A stretch of 64,000 nucleotides of DNA, from positions 28,108 through 92,107 of the forward strand of contig NZ_QTJX01000007.1 of assembly GCF_003382275.1 (NCBI RefSeq). The letters are read 5' to 3'. Under the pieces are notes generated by a model. The model did not search any database. It was not told where the DNA came from and worked only from the letters and a program-made list of their open reading frames with translations. The first letter of the stretch is position 1. Every line of letters starts with the position of its first letter. The stretch comes from Flagellimonas nanhaiensis. GTDB taxonomy: Bacteria > Bacteroidota > Bacteroidia > Flavobacteriales > Flavobacteriaceae. The position numbers and the translations under genes are program-made. Shown here in pieces: positions 33,325 through 43,900 of the stretch.

Positions 33325-34038
33325 ATGAAGTATTCCATATATATTCTAGTCTTACTTGTGTCAGTAATCGGCTGCCGCGAAAAACAACAGGAGGTACCTA
33401 AACAATTGGTTCCGGACCAACAGGTTCTCAGGGAAATTGAAGAACCAAATGTCCAAAAATCGAAATTGAGAAGTTTTGAAGGTTTGGCAGACACTACTTT
33501 TGTTCGTTTGGCGGATTTTAGCGAAGATTTTGTTTATGATCTCCGTTATGCCACTGAGAACAATTTCCTAAAGGCCAAGGTCTATGATTGTGCCGAATGT
33601 TACACCAGGGTGAAAACAGCCAAAGCCCTTATAAAGGCAAACCAAGATTTTATCACCCAAGGAGTCCGAATCAAATTTTTTGATTGTTATCGCCCTAATT
33701 CGGTGCAGTACAAGATGTGGGAGATAGTCCCCAATCCTCAATATGTGGCGAACCCGGTAAAAGGTTCTATCCATAACAAAGGGGGTGCGGTGGATATCAC
33801 TTTGGTTGACATGGAAGGGAACGAACTGGACATGGGAACGGATTTCGACTTTTTTGGAAAAAGGGCCTATCACGATAACCTGGATTTGCCCGAAGAGGTT
33901 CTAGCCAATAGAAAGCTTTTGAAAGAAACCATGGAGGCTCATGGATTTTGGTCCATTAGAACAGAATGGTGGCATTATAATCTCTCCGCAGGCTCCAACG
34001 ATAAAGTCGCAAATTTCAAATGGGATTGCAAAGACTGA
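33325..34038 (+). CDS. D-alanyl-D-alanine dipeptidase (VanX/DdpX family, M15D), lipoprotein
   Basis: 237 residues; lipobox at VIGC (Cys near residue 17). Family motifs: YDLRYATENNF, FDCYRP (substrate-binding Arg), SIHNKGGAVDITLVD (S-x-H-x6-D zinc ligands, about residues 149-157), MGTDFDFFG and RTEWWHYN (catalytic Glu and third ligand His). It hydrolyses the D-Ala-D-Ala dipeptide. With no vanH/vanA homologs around, recycling of cell-wall dipeptides is more likely than glycopeptide resistance. Five bases after the previous gene. Confidence 0.85.
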   Translation: MKYSIYILVLLVSVIGCREKQQEVPKQLVPDQQVLREIEEPNVQKSKLRSFEGLADTTFVRLADFSEDFVYDLRYATENNFLKAKVYDCAECYTRVKTAKALIKANQDFITQGVRIKFFDCYRPNSVQYKMWEIVPNPQYVANPVKGSIHNKGGAVDITLVDMEGNELDMGTDFDFFGKRAYHDNLDLPEEVLANRKLLKETMEAHGFWSIRTEWWHYNLSAGSNDKVANFKWDCKD

Positions 34039-34052
34039 ACAAATTCAAAATA

Positions 34053-34982
34053 ATGAACAAAATAAGACTTACACCTATTTTAATATGCCTAGTAACGCTT
34101 ATGGGAACTAATCTTTCAGCCCAGGACGCTATCGTGTCCTTATGGCCCAATAAAATACCAAATCAAAGTCCATCAAAAGAAAAGGAAGAGGATGTAGTTG
34201 AAGATATCAGATGGATACGAAATGTCCAGAATCCAATTATTGAAGTCTATTTGCCTGGCAAGGGTAGCGCAAATGGCAGAGCAGTTTTGATTTTTCCAGG
34301 TGGGGGTTATCATGGGTTGGCCTATGATTGGGAAGGCTCGGACATAGCCAAAATGCTAAACTCCAAAGGAATTGCGGGAATTGTTGTGAAATATCGTTTA
34401 CCGTTGTCAAAGTCCATCACTGAAAAAAAAGAGGTAGTGCCATTGCAGGATGCGCAACGCGCTATGCGTTTGGTAAGGAGTAGGGCAAAGGAATGGAATA
34501 TAAATGAGGATGAGATAGGAGTAATCGGTTTTTCCGCGGGAGGTCATCTGGCATCTACCTTGGGAGTTTATTATGGGGAGCAGGTTTATGAAAAACAGGA
34601 TGATGTAGATGATCTAAATGCGCGTCCAAATTTCATGGCCTTAATTTATCCGGTAATCTCAATGGAAGATGAAACCACCCATGTGGGGACTAGAGGAGCG
34701 CTTCTGGGTGAAAATCCTACCGATGAACTGATCAACCGTTTTTCTACCCATAAAAATATATCAGAAACCACCCCTCCAACATTTATATTGCATGCTGTGG
34801 ATGATGAAGCAGTTCCTGTTGAGAACAGCGTGTTATTGTTTAGCTCATTGAAGAATAAGGGAGTTCCCGCGACCATGCACATTTATCCGACTGGCGGACA
34901 TGGATTTTCATTGGCTTTACAGGACAAGCGATTGAAGGGTTGGGTAGGGCTGCTGTTTGATTGGATTGAAAATTTGGAATAA
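34053..34982 (+). CDS. Exported alpha/beta hydrolase (carbohydrate esterase-like)
   Basis: 309 residues from the ATG at 34053, giving a signal peptide ending NLSAQ. Block order: FPGGGYHGLAYDWEG (HGG-like oxyanion block), VVKYRLP, PLQDAQRAMRLVRSRAKEWN, IGVIGFSAGGHLASTLG (nucleophile Ser in GFSAGG), DDEAVPVENS (Asp) and GGHGFSL (His). This is the BD-FAE/acetyl-xylan-esterase-like group. Ends four bases before the convergent methyltransferase gene. Confidence 0.8.
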   Translation: MNKIRLTPILICLVTLMGTNLSAQDAIVSLWPNKIPNQSPSKEKEEDVVEDIRWIRNVQNPIIEVYLPGKGSANGRAVLIFPGGGYHGLAYDWEGSDIAKMLNSKGIAGIVVKYRLPLSKSITEKKEVVPLQDAQRAMRLVRSRAKEWNINEDEIGVIGFSAGGHLASTLGVYYGEQVYEKQDDVDDLNARPNFMALIYPVISMEDETTHVGTRGALLGENPTDELINRFSTHKNISETTPPTFILHAVDDEAVPVENSVLLFSSLKNKGVPATMHIYPTGGHGFSLALQDKRLKGWVGLLFDWIENLE

Positions 34983-34985
34983 GCT

Positions 34986-36164
34986 CTACACCTTCTTACA
35001 ACGCAACACCACCATAGTGTTGTTTTCAATTTTTGTGAAGAATAGATACGTTTCCCCACCATCCTTGATTTTATGTTTTTTTCGAAGTTCGGCTACCGAA
35101 AGAGGGAAGTTTCGTGTGGTTATGTTTGCCTTTAAGTTCTTTTGGGTCTTGAACAGGTTTTTTGAATAGGGAAGGATTTCCTCTACCTTGAATCGTCGTC
35201 CGGGAAAATCCTTCAATTCTGATGAAGTAAAAAGATGGGAATGCGGGTGAAGCTTTGTTAATTGAAACTCTCTACCAACACTTTTGAACCCTCCGGATTT
35301 TAATATAGCAGCGTTTGGTTCATAGAGATAACTTTCAGGATTACCGTAGTTGATGATTGCTTCGGATTCTCCGTGCAGCCAAAAATCAAAAATTTGATGG
35401 GTATCCTGAAGAAGATTGGCAGTTCTGATATGAATATCCCCTAAAAAACCATGCTGCAAAACAAATAGAAGCTCTTTTACTTCATTTTTAACTGCAACAA
35501 CATGGATTTCCTTGACAAAATCCAATTCCTTTATTCCTTGTTTTATATCCAACAGGGGAGAAGTTTTCACTAAGATATTTTTAGTGCTTTGAAAAAGCAA
35601 TGAAAGATTTTCGGGAAGATTTGGGATACAATCTTCCAACAAAAACACCTTTCCTTTATGGTCACTTCTTCGAGAAGGATCAACATATAACCAATCAAAA
35701 GTTTTGTCTATGGTTTTTAGATAATCAATTCCGTTTTTTGCAAGACAGTTTATATTATTTTGATTGAGTACCTGAAAATTATGTTGAGCTATTTCACTAA
35801 GGTTGGAATCTATCTCACAATGAACGACTTCATGGAACTTTTTTAAAAAAAAATAACTGTCCACTCCCAAACCACCCGTGAGATCAACAAGGGAATTTCC
35901 ACTGATCATATCAGCTTTGTAGCTTGCTGTTTTCTCCGAACTGGTTTGCTCAATATTTAGTTTGTTGGGATAATAAATGTTTGGAGTACCAAACCATGTG
36001 GGGAGTTTGTCCTTGCATCTTTTCTTTGCTTCAAGCTGTTCTACCAACTCCTTTTGGGTAACATCTTGAAAAAGCTGTTTTTTTAATAAAACTGACATGG
36101 TGTCAGCATTCCATTTTTTATTTATAAAATCCTGTACACCAGTATTTAATATAGATTTATTCAA
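34986..36164 (-). CDS. Class I SAM methyltransferase with THUMP-like domain
   Basis: 392 residues. The SAM-binding core is LVDLTGGLGVDSYFF then VHCEID and WLYVDPSRR (D-P-S-R-R is the catalytic-loop block of this family). The C-terminal ~90 residues fit the THUMP-like domain found in these proteins. The Bacteroidota family member is usually annotated only as a THUMP-like RNA methyltransferase; substrate unknown. Last gene of a three-gene minus-strand group. Confidence 0.8.
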   Translation of the reverse strand: MNKSILNTGVQDFINKKWNADTMSVLLKKQLFQDVTQKELVEQLEAKKRCKDKLPTWFGTPNIYYPNKLNIEQTSSEKTASYKADMISGNSLVDLTGGLGVDSYFFLKKFHEVVHCEIDSNLSEIAQHNFQVLNQNNINCLAKNGIDYLKTIDKTFDWLYVDPSRRSDHKGKVFLLEDCIPNLPENLSLLFQSTKNILVKTSPLLDIKQGIKELDFVKEIHVVAVKNEVKELLFVLQHGFLGDIHIRTANLLQDTHQIFDFWLHGESEAIINYGNPESYLYEPNAAILKSGGFKSVGREFQLTKLHPHSHLFTSSELKDFPGRRFKVEEILPYSKNLFKTQKNLKANITTRNFPLSVAELRKKHKIKDGGETYLFFTKIENNTMVVLRCKKV

Positions 36165-36171
36165 ACTGTTA

Positions 36172-37272
36172 CTACAGGTTTTTGGTCAACTTTTTCACAA
36201 ATGAATATTCTGCGAGAAATTCCTTGAGAACCACTTTGATGGCGGTATAACCAGGTACGGCTACAACCATTCCAACAACACCGAAAACAAGTCCAGCAAT
36301 TATAATGACCAAAAAGATTTCCAGCGGATGCGATTTTACACTTGTGGAAAAAATAAAGGGTTGTGAAAAGAAATTATCAATAAGCTGTCCTATGACCAAA
36401 CCGATTAAAACGTACAATGCCTTGGGAAGAATCACGGTGCTGAAATCGGCTCCTAGAAAACTGGTCATGGTCAATGTTACCATAATAACACCTCCAATGA
36501 TCGGTCCAATGTAGGGGATGATATTAAAGAGTGCACAGAGGAATGCAATCACGATGGCATTTTCCACACCTACAATCAAAAGGGCAATAAAATAGATTAC
36601 GAACAAGATGAACAATTGCAATAAGATTCCGGCAAAATATCTAGACAGCAACCCGTTGATCTTCTCAATGGACTTTACCATATTGCTCTCTTTGTCATTT
36701 GGAATAAAAGTGAGGAGCCCGTTTTGGAACAACTTGCGATCTTTTAAAAAGAAAAAGGAAATAAAGAGTACAGAAAAAAGTCCTATACTGAAATTGCTAA
36801 GTACGTTGACAAAAGAGTTAAGGAAATTTGGGATAAAACCCAAGTCAAGTCCCTGAAGTACACTTTCTTCCAAATGGGAGTCTTGGATTAAATCCGAAAC
36901 ATTGCCGGTGGTGGCGCCAAAATAATCCAATATTTGAAGGTAGAGCGTATTGATATCAGCTTTTAGAGCTTCAATGTCAAGCAAAGAAAGGTTCCTACTT
37001 TGTTCAGATATCAATGGAATGAATAGAGCCAGAATTCCCACGAAGATGGACAGCATGAAAATCATAGTGGCAATTACCGCCAGAGTGTTCGGAAACTTTA
37101 GCCTTTTGCGCAAAAAAAGAACCACTGGCCTTCCCAATAGGGCAATTACCGTGGCTATGGCCAAATAGGCCAATACTGATCTTATTGCATATAAAAAATA
37201 GGACAAGAGGGCAATCCCCACCAATATTCCTGTGGCCCTCAAAATTCCGTTGGCTATTGTTCTCGAATTCAT
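36172..37272 (-). CDS. AI-2E family transporter
   Basis: 366 residues with about eight hydrophobic helices and no signal peptide. The central PYIGPIIGGVIM block and the pattern LLSRYFAGILLQLFILFVIYF are characteristic of the AI-2E (YdiK/PerM) family. The C-terminal FGVVGMVVAVPGYTAIKVVLKE is also family-typical. The name comes from autoinducer-2 export, but many members transport other small molecules or ions. Seven bases separate it from the methyltransferase gene. Confidence 0.85.
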   Translation of the reverse strand: MNSRTIANGILRATGILVGIALLSYFLYAIRSVLAYLAIATVIALLGRPVVLFLRKRLKFPNTLAVIATMIFMLSIFVGILALFIPLISEQSRNLSLLDIEALKADINTLYLQILDYFGATTGNVSDLIQDSHLEESVLQGLDLGFIPNFLNSFVNVLSNFSIGLFSVLFISFFFLKDRKLFQNGLLTFIPNDKESNMVKSIEKINGLLSRYFAGILLQLFILFVIYFIALLIVGVENAIVIAFLCALFNIIPYIGPIIGGVIMVTLTMTSFLGADFSTVILPKALYVLIGLVIGQLIDNFFSQPFIFSTSVKSHPLEIFLVIIIAGLVFGVVGMVVAVPGYTAIKVVLKEFLAEYSFVKKLTKNL

Positions 37273-37275
37273 GAA

Positions 37276-37944
37276 TCAGCTTTTAAAGACATATTCAATT
37301 ATGTTTGCGCCCATTTGTAACGCCTTTAGTCTTACCTCTTCGGGGTCATTATGCACCGACGGGTCTTCCCAGCCATCACCTAGATCACTTTCATAAGTAA
37401 AGAGGAGAACTAACCTGCCACGGTCAAAAATGCCAAGGGCTTGGGGCCTTTGTCCATCATGTTCATGTATTTTGGGAAGGCCGTCCGGGAACGCATATTT
37501 TTGATTGAATATGGGATGATCTCCTCCCAATTCTTCAAGTTGTTTATCTGGAAAAACCTTTTGGAGTTCCCTCTTGATATAGGGCTCCATACCATAGTTG
37601 TCATCAATGTGAAGAAAGCCACCAGAGAGTAAATAAGTTCGGAGATTTTCAGCATCCTCATCCGAAAAGAAAACATTACCGTGCCCTGTCATATGAATGA
37701 ACGGATACCTGAAAATTGAAACACTCCCAATTTCCACCGATTCTACATTGGCATTTAGTTTAGTATCAATATTGGCATTACAGAACTGTATCAAGTTGGG
37801 TAGGGCAGTTGGATTGGAATACCAGTCACCTCCGCCACCGTATTTGAGGACGGCAAGTTCTTGCGAAGCAAGGTTGATTGTCACAAAAAAAGTTAAAAAA
37901 CACCCTAGTGTAGTAAGTAGCTTCATCAGATTGCGATTAACCAA
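37276..37944 (-). CDS. Exported DUF4159 protein
   Basis: 222 residues with a signal peptide ending LASQ. Family blocks: VLKYGGGGDWYSNPTALPNL, FIHMTGHGNVFFSDEDAENLRTYLLSGGFLHIDDNYG and EELGGDHPIFN, all of the DUF4159 type (a class I glutamine-amidotransferase-like fold). Function unknown. Its start is 21 bases from the divergent DUF1223 gene. Confidence 0.85.
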   Translation of the reverse strand: MVNRNLMKLLTTLGCFLTFFVTINLASQELAVLKYGGGGDWYSNPTALPNLIQFCNANIDTKLNANVESVEIGSVSIFRYPFIHMTGHGNVFFSDEDAENLRTYLLSGGFLHIDDNYGMEPYIKRELQKVFPDKQLEELGGDHPIFNQKYAFPDGLPKIHEHDGQRPQALGIFDRGRLVLLFTYESDLGDGWEDPSVHNDPEEVRLKALQMGANIIEYVFKS

Positions 37945-37965
37945 TTGACCAAAAGTACAGTATTC

Positions 37966-38751
37966 ATGATTAAAAAAGTTATAATTTCATCGATGGCCTT
38001 TTTTGGGATGTCCTTGATGGCGCTTTATACCGCCCAGATGGAAGACCGAATTGAGGACGAAATTGAAAGTGCTAAAGATACATCTTTCGCACCTTTGGTG
38101 GTCTTGGAATTGTTTACTTCACAAGGTTGTTCCAGTTGTCCACCTGCGGATGAACTTTTGGAAAAGGTCAAAAACCAATATCCGAAGGAAGTCTTTGCGC
38201 TATCTTATCATGTGGACTATTGGAACTATATAGGCTGGAAAGATCCTTTTTCCAAATCAATTTATACCAAAAAGCAAAGCGATTACAATCGAAAGTTTGG
38301 TTACAGTGGCAACTATACCCCAGAGTTGGTAATCAATGGAAGGGAGCATTTGGTTGGGTCGAATCAATACAAGTTGTATTCAAAAATAGCCGCATACAAA
38401 GGTAAAAGAGCAGAAAACGATATTGATTTATCAAACATTGAATCCTTAGGGAACAGGGTTTCTTTTGAATATAAGATTGAGGGAAGTCTGGAAGGAAAAC
38501 TAGCAAGAGTGGTTTTGGTATTGAACGATAAGACGACCAAAGTTACCCGTGGAGAAAATAGGAATCGGGTTCTGCGGAACAGCAATATAGTAGTTGCCGA
38601 AAAATATGTGGAGTCCGTGGATAAGAATGGGGCTACTACAATCAATATTCCGGCGACTGTTAATGCCGATGATAATTTGATCTTAATGGTGTTAATTGAG
38701 AACGATAACTTGGATATTACAGGGGCATCCAAGGCTTCTGTGGGTCGCTAA
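37966..38751 (+). CDS. Exported DUF1223 thioredoxin-fold protein
   Basis: 261 residues from the ATG at 37966 (an in-frame TTG at 37945 is less likely and would overlap the divergent neighbour's promoter). A signal sequence or membrane anchor is followed by ELFTSQGCSSCPPADELL, with the CxxC pair at residues 55-58, and then YHVDYWNYIGWKDPFS and GNYTPELVINGREH, all typical DUF1223 blocks. Probable extracytoplasmic redox protein. The last four bases overlap the convergent rsmE gene. Confidence 0.8.
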   Translation: MIKKVIISSMAFFGMSLMALYTAQMEDRIEDEIESAKDTSFAPLVVLELFTSQGCSSCPPADELLEKVKNQYPKEVFALSYHVDYWNYIGWKDPFSKSIYTKKQSDYNRKFGYSGNYTPELVINGREHLVGSNQYKLYSKIAAYKGKRAENDIDLSNIESLGNRVSFEYKIEGSLEGKLARVVLVLNDKTTKVTRGENRNRVLRNSNIVVAEKYVESVDKNGATTINIPATVNADDNLILMVLIENDNLDITGASKASVGR

Positions 38752-39452
38752 CTATTGATCATGGCCACAATGGTACATGCCACGATTGCGGCCGTTTCAG
38801 TCCGCAGCCTGTGCTTTCCCAAAGCAATGGGGACATACCTATTTTTGCTGGCCAGATCAATTTCAGATTTTGAAAAATCCCCTTCAGGTCCAATCAGGAT
38901 GGTTACATCCTTATCTGCGGCCACTCTTCGTTTAAGTTCCATTTTTTCTCCTTTGGCACAATGTGCAATGAATTTTAATCCTTTATTTTCTTGTTCCAGA
39001 AATTGTTGATATGATATCATCGGGTTGATCTTGGGCATAAAGGTCCTGAGTGATTGTTTCATAGCAGCCTGGACTATGCGTTCCATTCGCTCCAATTTTA
39101 CAGTTTTGCGTTCAGAGTGGTCGCAGAGTATAGGAGTAATTTCATCGACCCCAATTTCTGTGGCCTTCTCCAGAAACCATTCGTAGCGATCGTTCATTTT
39201 TGTTGGGGCAACAACCAAATGCAACCTATATCTCTTGGGAACTGTTTTGTGCTCATTGACAATCTGGGCCTTACATTTTTTTTGGTCGGCGATTAAAATC
39301 TCGGCCTCATAAAGATATCCTCTGCCGTTGGTGATATGTACCACATCACCTTCCTTTTTCCTTAAAACACGGGTAATATGTTTACTTTCCTCTGGAGGAA
39401 AAAAGAACTGTTTGTAGCTATTGTCCAGTGAAGGATTATAAAATAATTGCAT
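38748..39452 (-). CDS. rsmE: 16S rRNA (uracil1498-N3)-methyltransferase
   Basis: 234 residues. Family features: HITRVLRKKEGDVVHITNG in the N-terminal PUA-like part; VVAPTKMNDRYEWFLEKATEIGVDEI; and the SPOUT knot LIGPEGDFSKSEI with ALGKHRLRTETAAIVA. This enzyme methylates U1498 in the decoding centre. Followed after three bases by the TfoX-like gene. Confidence 0.9.
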   Translation of the reverse strand: MQLFYNPSLDNSYKQFFFPPEESKHITRVLRKKEGDVVHITNGRGYLYEAEILIADQKKCKAQIVNEHKTVPKRYRLHLVVAPTKMNDRYEWFLEKATEIGVDEITPILCDHSERKTVKLERMERIVQAAMKQSLRTFMPKINPMISYQQFLEQENKGLKFIAHCAKGEKMELKRRVAADKDVTILIGPEGDFSKSEIDLASKNRYVPIALGKHRLRTETAAIVACTIVAMINS

Positions 39453-39455
39453 AAG

Positions 39456-39782
39456 TCAAAGTTTGCTTTTTGCGTGTTCCAGTCCAAGTTCTACCCACTT
39501 GTACAATTGTTCTTCGGTTGCAAACCCCTTAGGGGATACAAAAACAAATTCCTTCATGGGCTTTCCGGTAAAATCCATGGGACGGACGAACTCTTTTTCT
39601 AAGATTTCTTCCATTTTTTCATGTACAACCCGGACCATTAAATCGTCTTTAACAGGGCCTACGGTCATTTTTCCTTTGTACAGAAATGCAATACCTCCGA
39701 ACATTTTTTTTTCTTCAAAGGTTTCAGGAAATAAGGCTAAGGATTTTCTTATCCTCAGTACGGTTTCTTCGTTATAGGCCAT
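39456..39782 (-). CDS. TfoX/Sxy N-terminal domain protein
   Basis: 108 residues. The opening MAYNEETVLRIRKSL and KKMFGGIAFLYKGKMTVGPVKDDLMVRV are diagnostic of the TfoX N-terminal domain; the competence regulators carry an extra C-terminal domain, absent here. Stand-alone members are common in Bacteroidota; function unknown. Located three bases from the rsmE end. Confidence 0.85.
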   Translation of the reverse strand: MAYNEETVLRIRKSLALFPETFEEKKMFGGIAFLYKGKMTVGPVKDDLMVRVVHEKMEEILEKEFVRPMDFTGKPMKEFVFVSPKGFATEEQLYKWVELGLEHAKSKL

Positions 39783-39828
39783 ACTTTAAAAAATGGAAAT
39801 GAAAGGTAGGGATAATATTGATAAAACT

Positions 39829-40857
39829 TCAACTTCCTATGGCGTATCTGGCCTTGGCCGCCACACTTTGATCAGTAAAGTTTTCTGCTTGGTATTTAAG
39901 ATAGCCTACTATACCGATCATAGCCGCATTGTCTGTGCAATATTCAAATTTCGGGATATATGTTTTCCATCCTAAATCAGCTTCGGCCTGTTTGAGTTTG
40001 CCCCGGATTCCCGAATTGGCGGCTACGCCTCCCCCTATGGCTATTTGTTTTATTCCGGTCTGCTCAACGGCCATTTTGAGCTTCTCCATGAGTATTTCCA
40101 GAATTGTATGCTGCACAGAGGCACAAATATCATTGATGTTTTGAGAAACAAAATCAGGATTCTTTTCGGTTTCTCTTTTCAGAAAGTAGAGAATACTCGT
40201 CTTTAATCCACTAAAACTAAAATTAAGCCCATCTACTTTGGGTTTTGGAAATTTAAAAGCTTTGGCATTGCCTTGTTGGGCATATTTGTCCACCAAGGGA
40301 CCACCGGGGTATGGAAGACCCATTAGCTTGGCACTTTTATCAAAAGCTTCGCCTACAGCATCATCCAAAGTTTCACCCAAAACCTGCATATTGAAATAAT
40401 GGTCCACTTTGACTATCTGTGTGTGTCCTCCGCTTATGGTCAAGGCCAAAAAAGGAAAATCAGGAGCTTCTTTGCCTTCATCTTCAATGAAATGGGCAAG
40501 GATATGGGCTTCCATGTGGTTTACTTCAATCAAAGGTATGTTTAACCCTAGAGCCAATGATTTGGCAAATGAGGTGCCCACCAATAAAGATCCCATAAGC
40601 CCTGGGCCTCTTGTAAAAGCTATGGCGGATAGTTGTTTTTTGTCGATATTTGCTTTGGCCAAGGCTTGGTGTACCACCGGGACAATATTTTGTTGATGCG
40701 CCCTGGAAGCCAACTCAGGTACAACACCACCATATTGTTTATGGATTTCCTGGGTGGCCACCACATTGCTCAATACTTTTGTATTGCACATTACGGCTGC
40801 TGAAGTATCATCACAGGAAGATTCAATAGCAAGGATGTATCTTTTTTGGTCTACCAC
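39829..40857 (-). CDS. tsaD: tRNA N6-adenosine threonylcarbamoyltransferase TsaD
   Basis: 342 residues, typical length. ILAIESSCDDTSAAVM begins the ASKHA fold, NHMEAHILAHF supplies the metal-binding His pair, and GGGVAANSGIRGKL plus YCTDNAAMIG complete the signature. The enzyme adds threonylcarbamoyl to A37 of ANN-decoding tRNAs. It diverges from the tamB-type gene; the gap is about 80 bases. Confidence 0.95.
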   Translation of the reverse strand: MVDQKRYILAIESSCDDTSAAVMCNTKVLSNVVATQEIHKQYGGVVPELASRAHQQNIVPVVHQALAKANIDKKQLSAIAFTRGPGLMGSLLVGTSFAKSLALGLNIPLIEVNHMEAHILAHFIEDEGKEAPDFPFLALTISGGHTQIVKVDHYFNMQVLGETLDDAVGEAFDKSAKLMGLPYPGGPLVDKYAQQGNAKAFKFPKPKVDGLNFSFSGLKTSILYFLKRETEKNPDFVSQNINDICASVQHTILEILMEKLKMAVEQTGIKQIAIGGGVAANSGIRGKLKQAEADLGWKTYIPKFEYCTDNAAMIGIVGYLKYQAENFTDQSVAAKARYAIGS

Positions 40858-40940
40858 AAATTTTGGAACAAAAATTGGATGTCAAAGGTAAAACATAAAG
40901 CCCTATCAAAAAACTGAGGAAAATACTGCTTAGATCTGTA

Positions 40941-43900
40941 TTGGCAATTTTGCTGATCATGGTCTTGGGTTCTTTGATATTGTCCATGCCTGCGGTACAG
41001 ACCAGAATGGCAAAATATGCCATGGAATCCATCAACCAGGAATTTGGCACAAACATTTCCATAGACAGGGTAAGTCTATCCTTGTTCAATCTCAATACAG
41101 GACTCAAGGGCATTTACATTGAGGATTATAAAAAGGATACACTGGTGTATATTAGAAAATTATCTACATCGGTGCTCAACCTTCGAAACATGTCCAATGG
41201 TAAAATGGAGTTTGGGGATATCGACATTGACGGATTGTTCTTTAACCTAAAGACCTATGAAGGTGAAAGAGATACCAACTTAGATGTTTTTGTGGCAAAA
41301 TTGGATGATGGTCAGCCAAGAGCACCAGGTACTCCTCCCTTTTTTATGTCTTCGGATGAAATACAGATTGAAAATGGAAGGTTTGTATTGATAGACGACA
41401 ATTTGGAGAAGCCCAAAACTTTGGATTTTCACGATATGAAAGTTTTGGCGGAAGACTTCCAAATCTTAGGACCGGATGTAAGCCTGAAAATCCAAGATCT
41501 TTCTTTGTGGTCCAAACGGGGAATACAACTTCAACGACTTACTACGGATTTCAGCTATACCAAACAGGATATGCAATTCAAAGAATTGCAGATCAAGACC
41601 CCAGAGTCTGAAATCAATGGGCACCTTACTTTTAACTATAATCGGGAAGATTTTTCCGAATTTTTGGATAGGGTACAGATCAATGCCGAATTTAATGAAT
41701 CCACTGTTGCATTGAATGAAGTCAATGCTTTTTACAATGAGTTTGGTAAGAATAAGGTCGTTTCGTTTGCCAGCAAGGTAAGTGGGGTGCTCAATAAGCT
41801 CAAAACAGAAGAACTTTTTGTGCAGACAGAGAATACGGGAATCCATGGTGATTTTGAATTTGATAATTTGTTTACCGATGATGCTCCCTTTATTATGCGA
41901 GCGGATATTGGCAACCTTACCTCAAGTTATTACCAGCTAAGAGCTCTTTTGCCCAACATTTTGGGAAAGAACATTCCTTCGTCCCTTCAAAAAATGGGTC
42001 AGTTTACCATTCGTGGGGATGCTGAGGTTACAGAGACTTCACTTGACGTTAAGATTAATCTGAACACGGCCATAGGCAGTAGTTATACCGACTTGCAAAT
42101 GACCAATATTCAGACTATTGATGATGCTTCCTATATTGGATTTATCTCCTTGATAGATTTTGACCTTGGTAATTTTACGGAAACTGAAAATCTGGGCTTG
42201 ACCTCTTTGGATGTGAACGTTGAAGGAAAAGGTTTTATAGCAGAATATTTGAATACCGAAATTATTGGCGAGGTCTATAAATTGGAATACAATGACTATG
42301 AGTATAACAATCTAAGGGTATCAGGTGTTTTAAAAGAACAGCTTTTTGATGGTTCGCTCCTGAGCAATGACCAGAACATAAAATTCAATTTTAAAGGACT
42401 AGCTGATTTTGGGGAAGATCAGGCCAAATTCAATTTTATAGCTTCTGTGGATTATGCAGATTTTAGGGAATTGAACTTTATCAATGATAGTGTTTCAATT
42501 TTTAAGGGAGACCTCAATATGGATATTGAGGGTAACTCTATGGATAATATTTTGGGGCAGGTCCGTTTCTCCAACACCACCTATCAAAACATAAACGACA
42601 CATACTATTTTGAAGATTTTGTGGTTTCTTCCTCGTTTGATAAAGACACCATTAGAACGGTGGAGATCAATTCACCGGACATTATCACGGGTTATGCCAG
42701 AGGGAAGTTCAAGGTGGAGGAATTGGGAAGATTGGTTCAAAATTCCGTAGGAAGTATCTATACCAATTACAAACCTTACGAGATTTCAGACGACCAACAA
42801 CTTAATTTCAATTTTAAGATTTACAATAAAATTGTGGATGTGTTCTTCCCAGAGGTTGCCTTTGGACCAAATACATTTATTAGGGGAAATATCATTGCGG
42901 ATGAGGGGGATTTCAAGCTAACATTTAAATCACCTAACATTGAGGCTTTTGGTAACAGTTTTGAAGAGGTAGAGCTTAAAATCGATAATAAGAACCCACT
43001 TTTCAATACGTTTCTTTCCGTTGAAGATATGTCCACCGTCTATTACGATGTCAAGGACTTCAGTATGATCAATACTACCCTAAAGGATACCCTGTTCTTT
43101 AGAACAGAGTTTAAAGGCGGGAGCGAATACGATGACAGCTACAATCTAAACTTCTACCACACTTTTAATGAGGAAAACAAATCGGTGATTGGTTTAAAGA
43201 AATCCGACATCAATTTCAAAGGGAATAAATGGGTCCTCAACAAAGAAGGAAATAACAAGAACAAGGTAATTCTCAATAGAACTCTGGATAGTATTGTTGT
43301 GGAAGATGTGGTCATGGACAACAACGACCGGGAACAGATAAGATTGAGAGGGGAATTGGCCGACTCAACCTACAAGGACTTGGATTTACAATTTAAAATC
43401 GTTTCCCTAAACAAAATAACCCCAGCTATAGATAGCTTAAAATTGGATGGTGCGGTCGACGGATTCTTAAATATCCTTCAAAAGGATGGTAAATACTTGC
43501 CCACATCAAGTTTAAATGTCAAAGATTTTAGTGTCAATGATATGAGATTGGGTGATTTGGAAGTAGGAATTTTTGGCAATAATGACCTCACGCAATTTGG
43601 AGTAAGCACTTGGTTGAACCACAATGGTGTGGAAAAGATGAGCGTGAACGGTAAAGTGCTCAACCAGAACAATAAACAAGTATTGGACCTGTGGGCCAAT
43701 TTCACGGACATGGAATTGGAGCCTTTCAGTCCGTTGGGCGAGGGAGTTATTTCCAACATTAGGGGAAATGTGAACGGAAGTGTCAAAATAGTGGGAGATG
43801 TAAATAATCCTTCCATAAATGGATCTTTAAGTCTTAACCAAGCGGGAATGGGTATTCCATATCTTAATGTGGACTATGATTTTGCGCCTTACTCCAGGGT

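Noticed and set aside
33325..34038. Vancomycin-resistance locus because of the VanX-type gene
   Set aside because: No vanH, vanA or vanRS homolog is nearby; neighbours are esterases and a nucleotidase.
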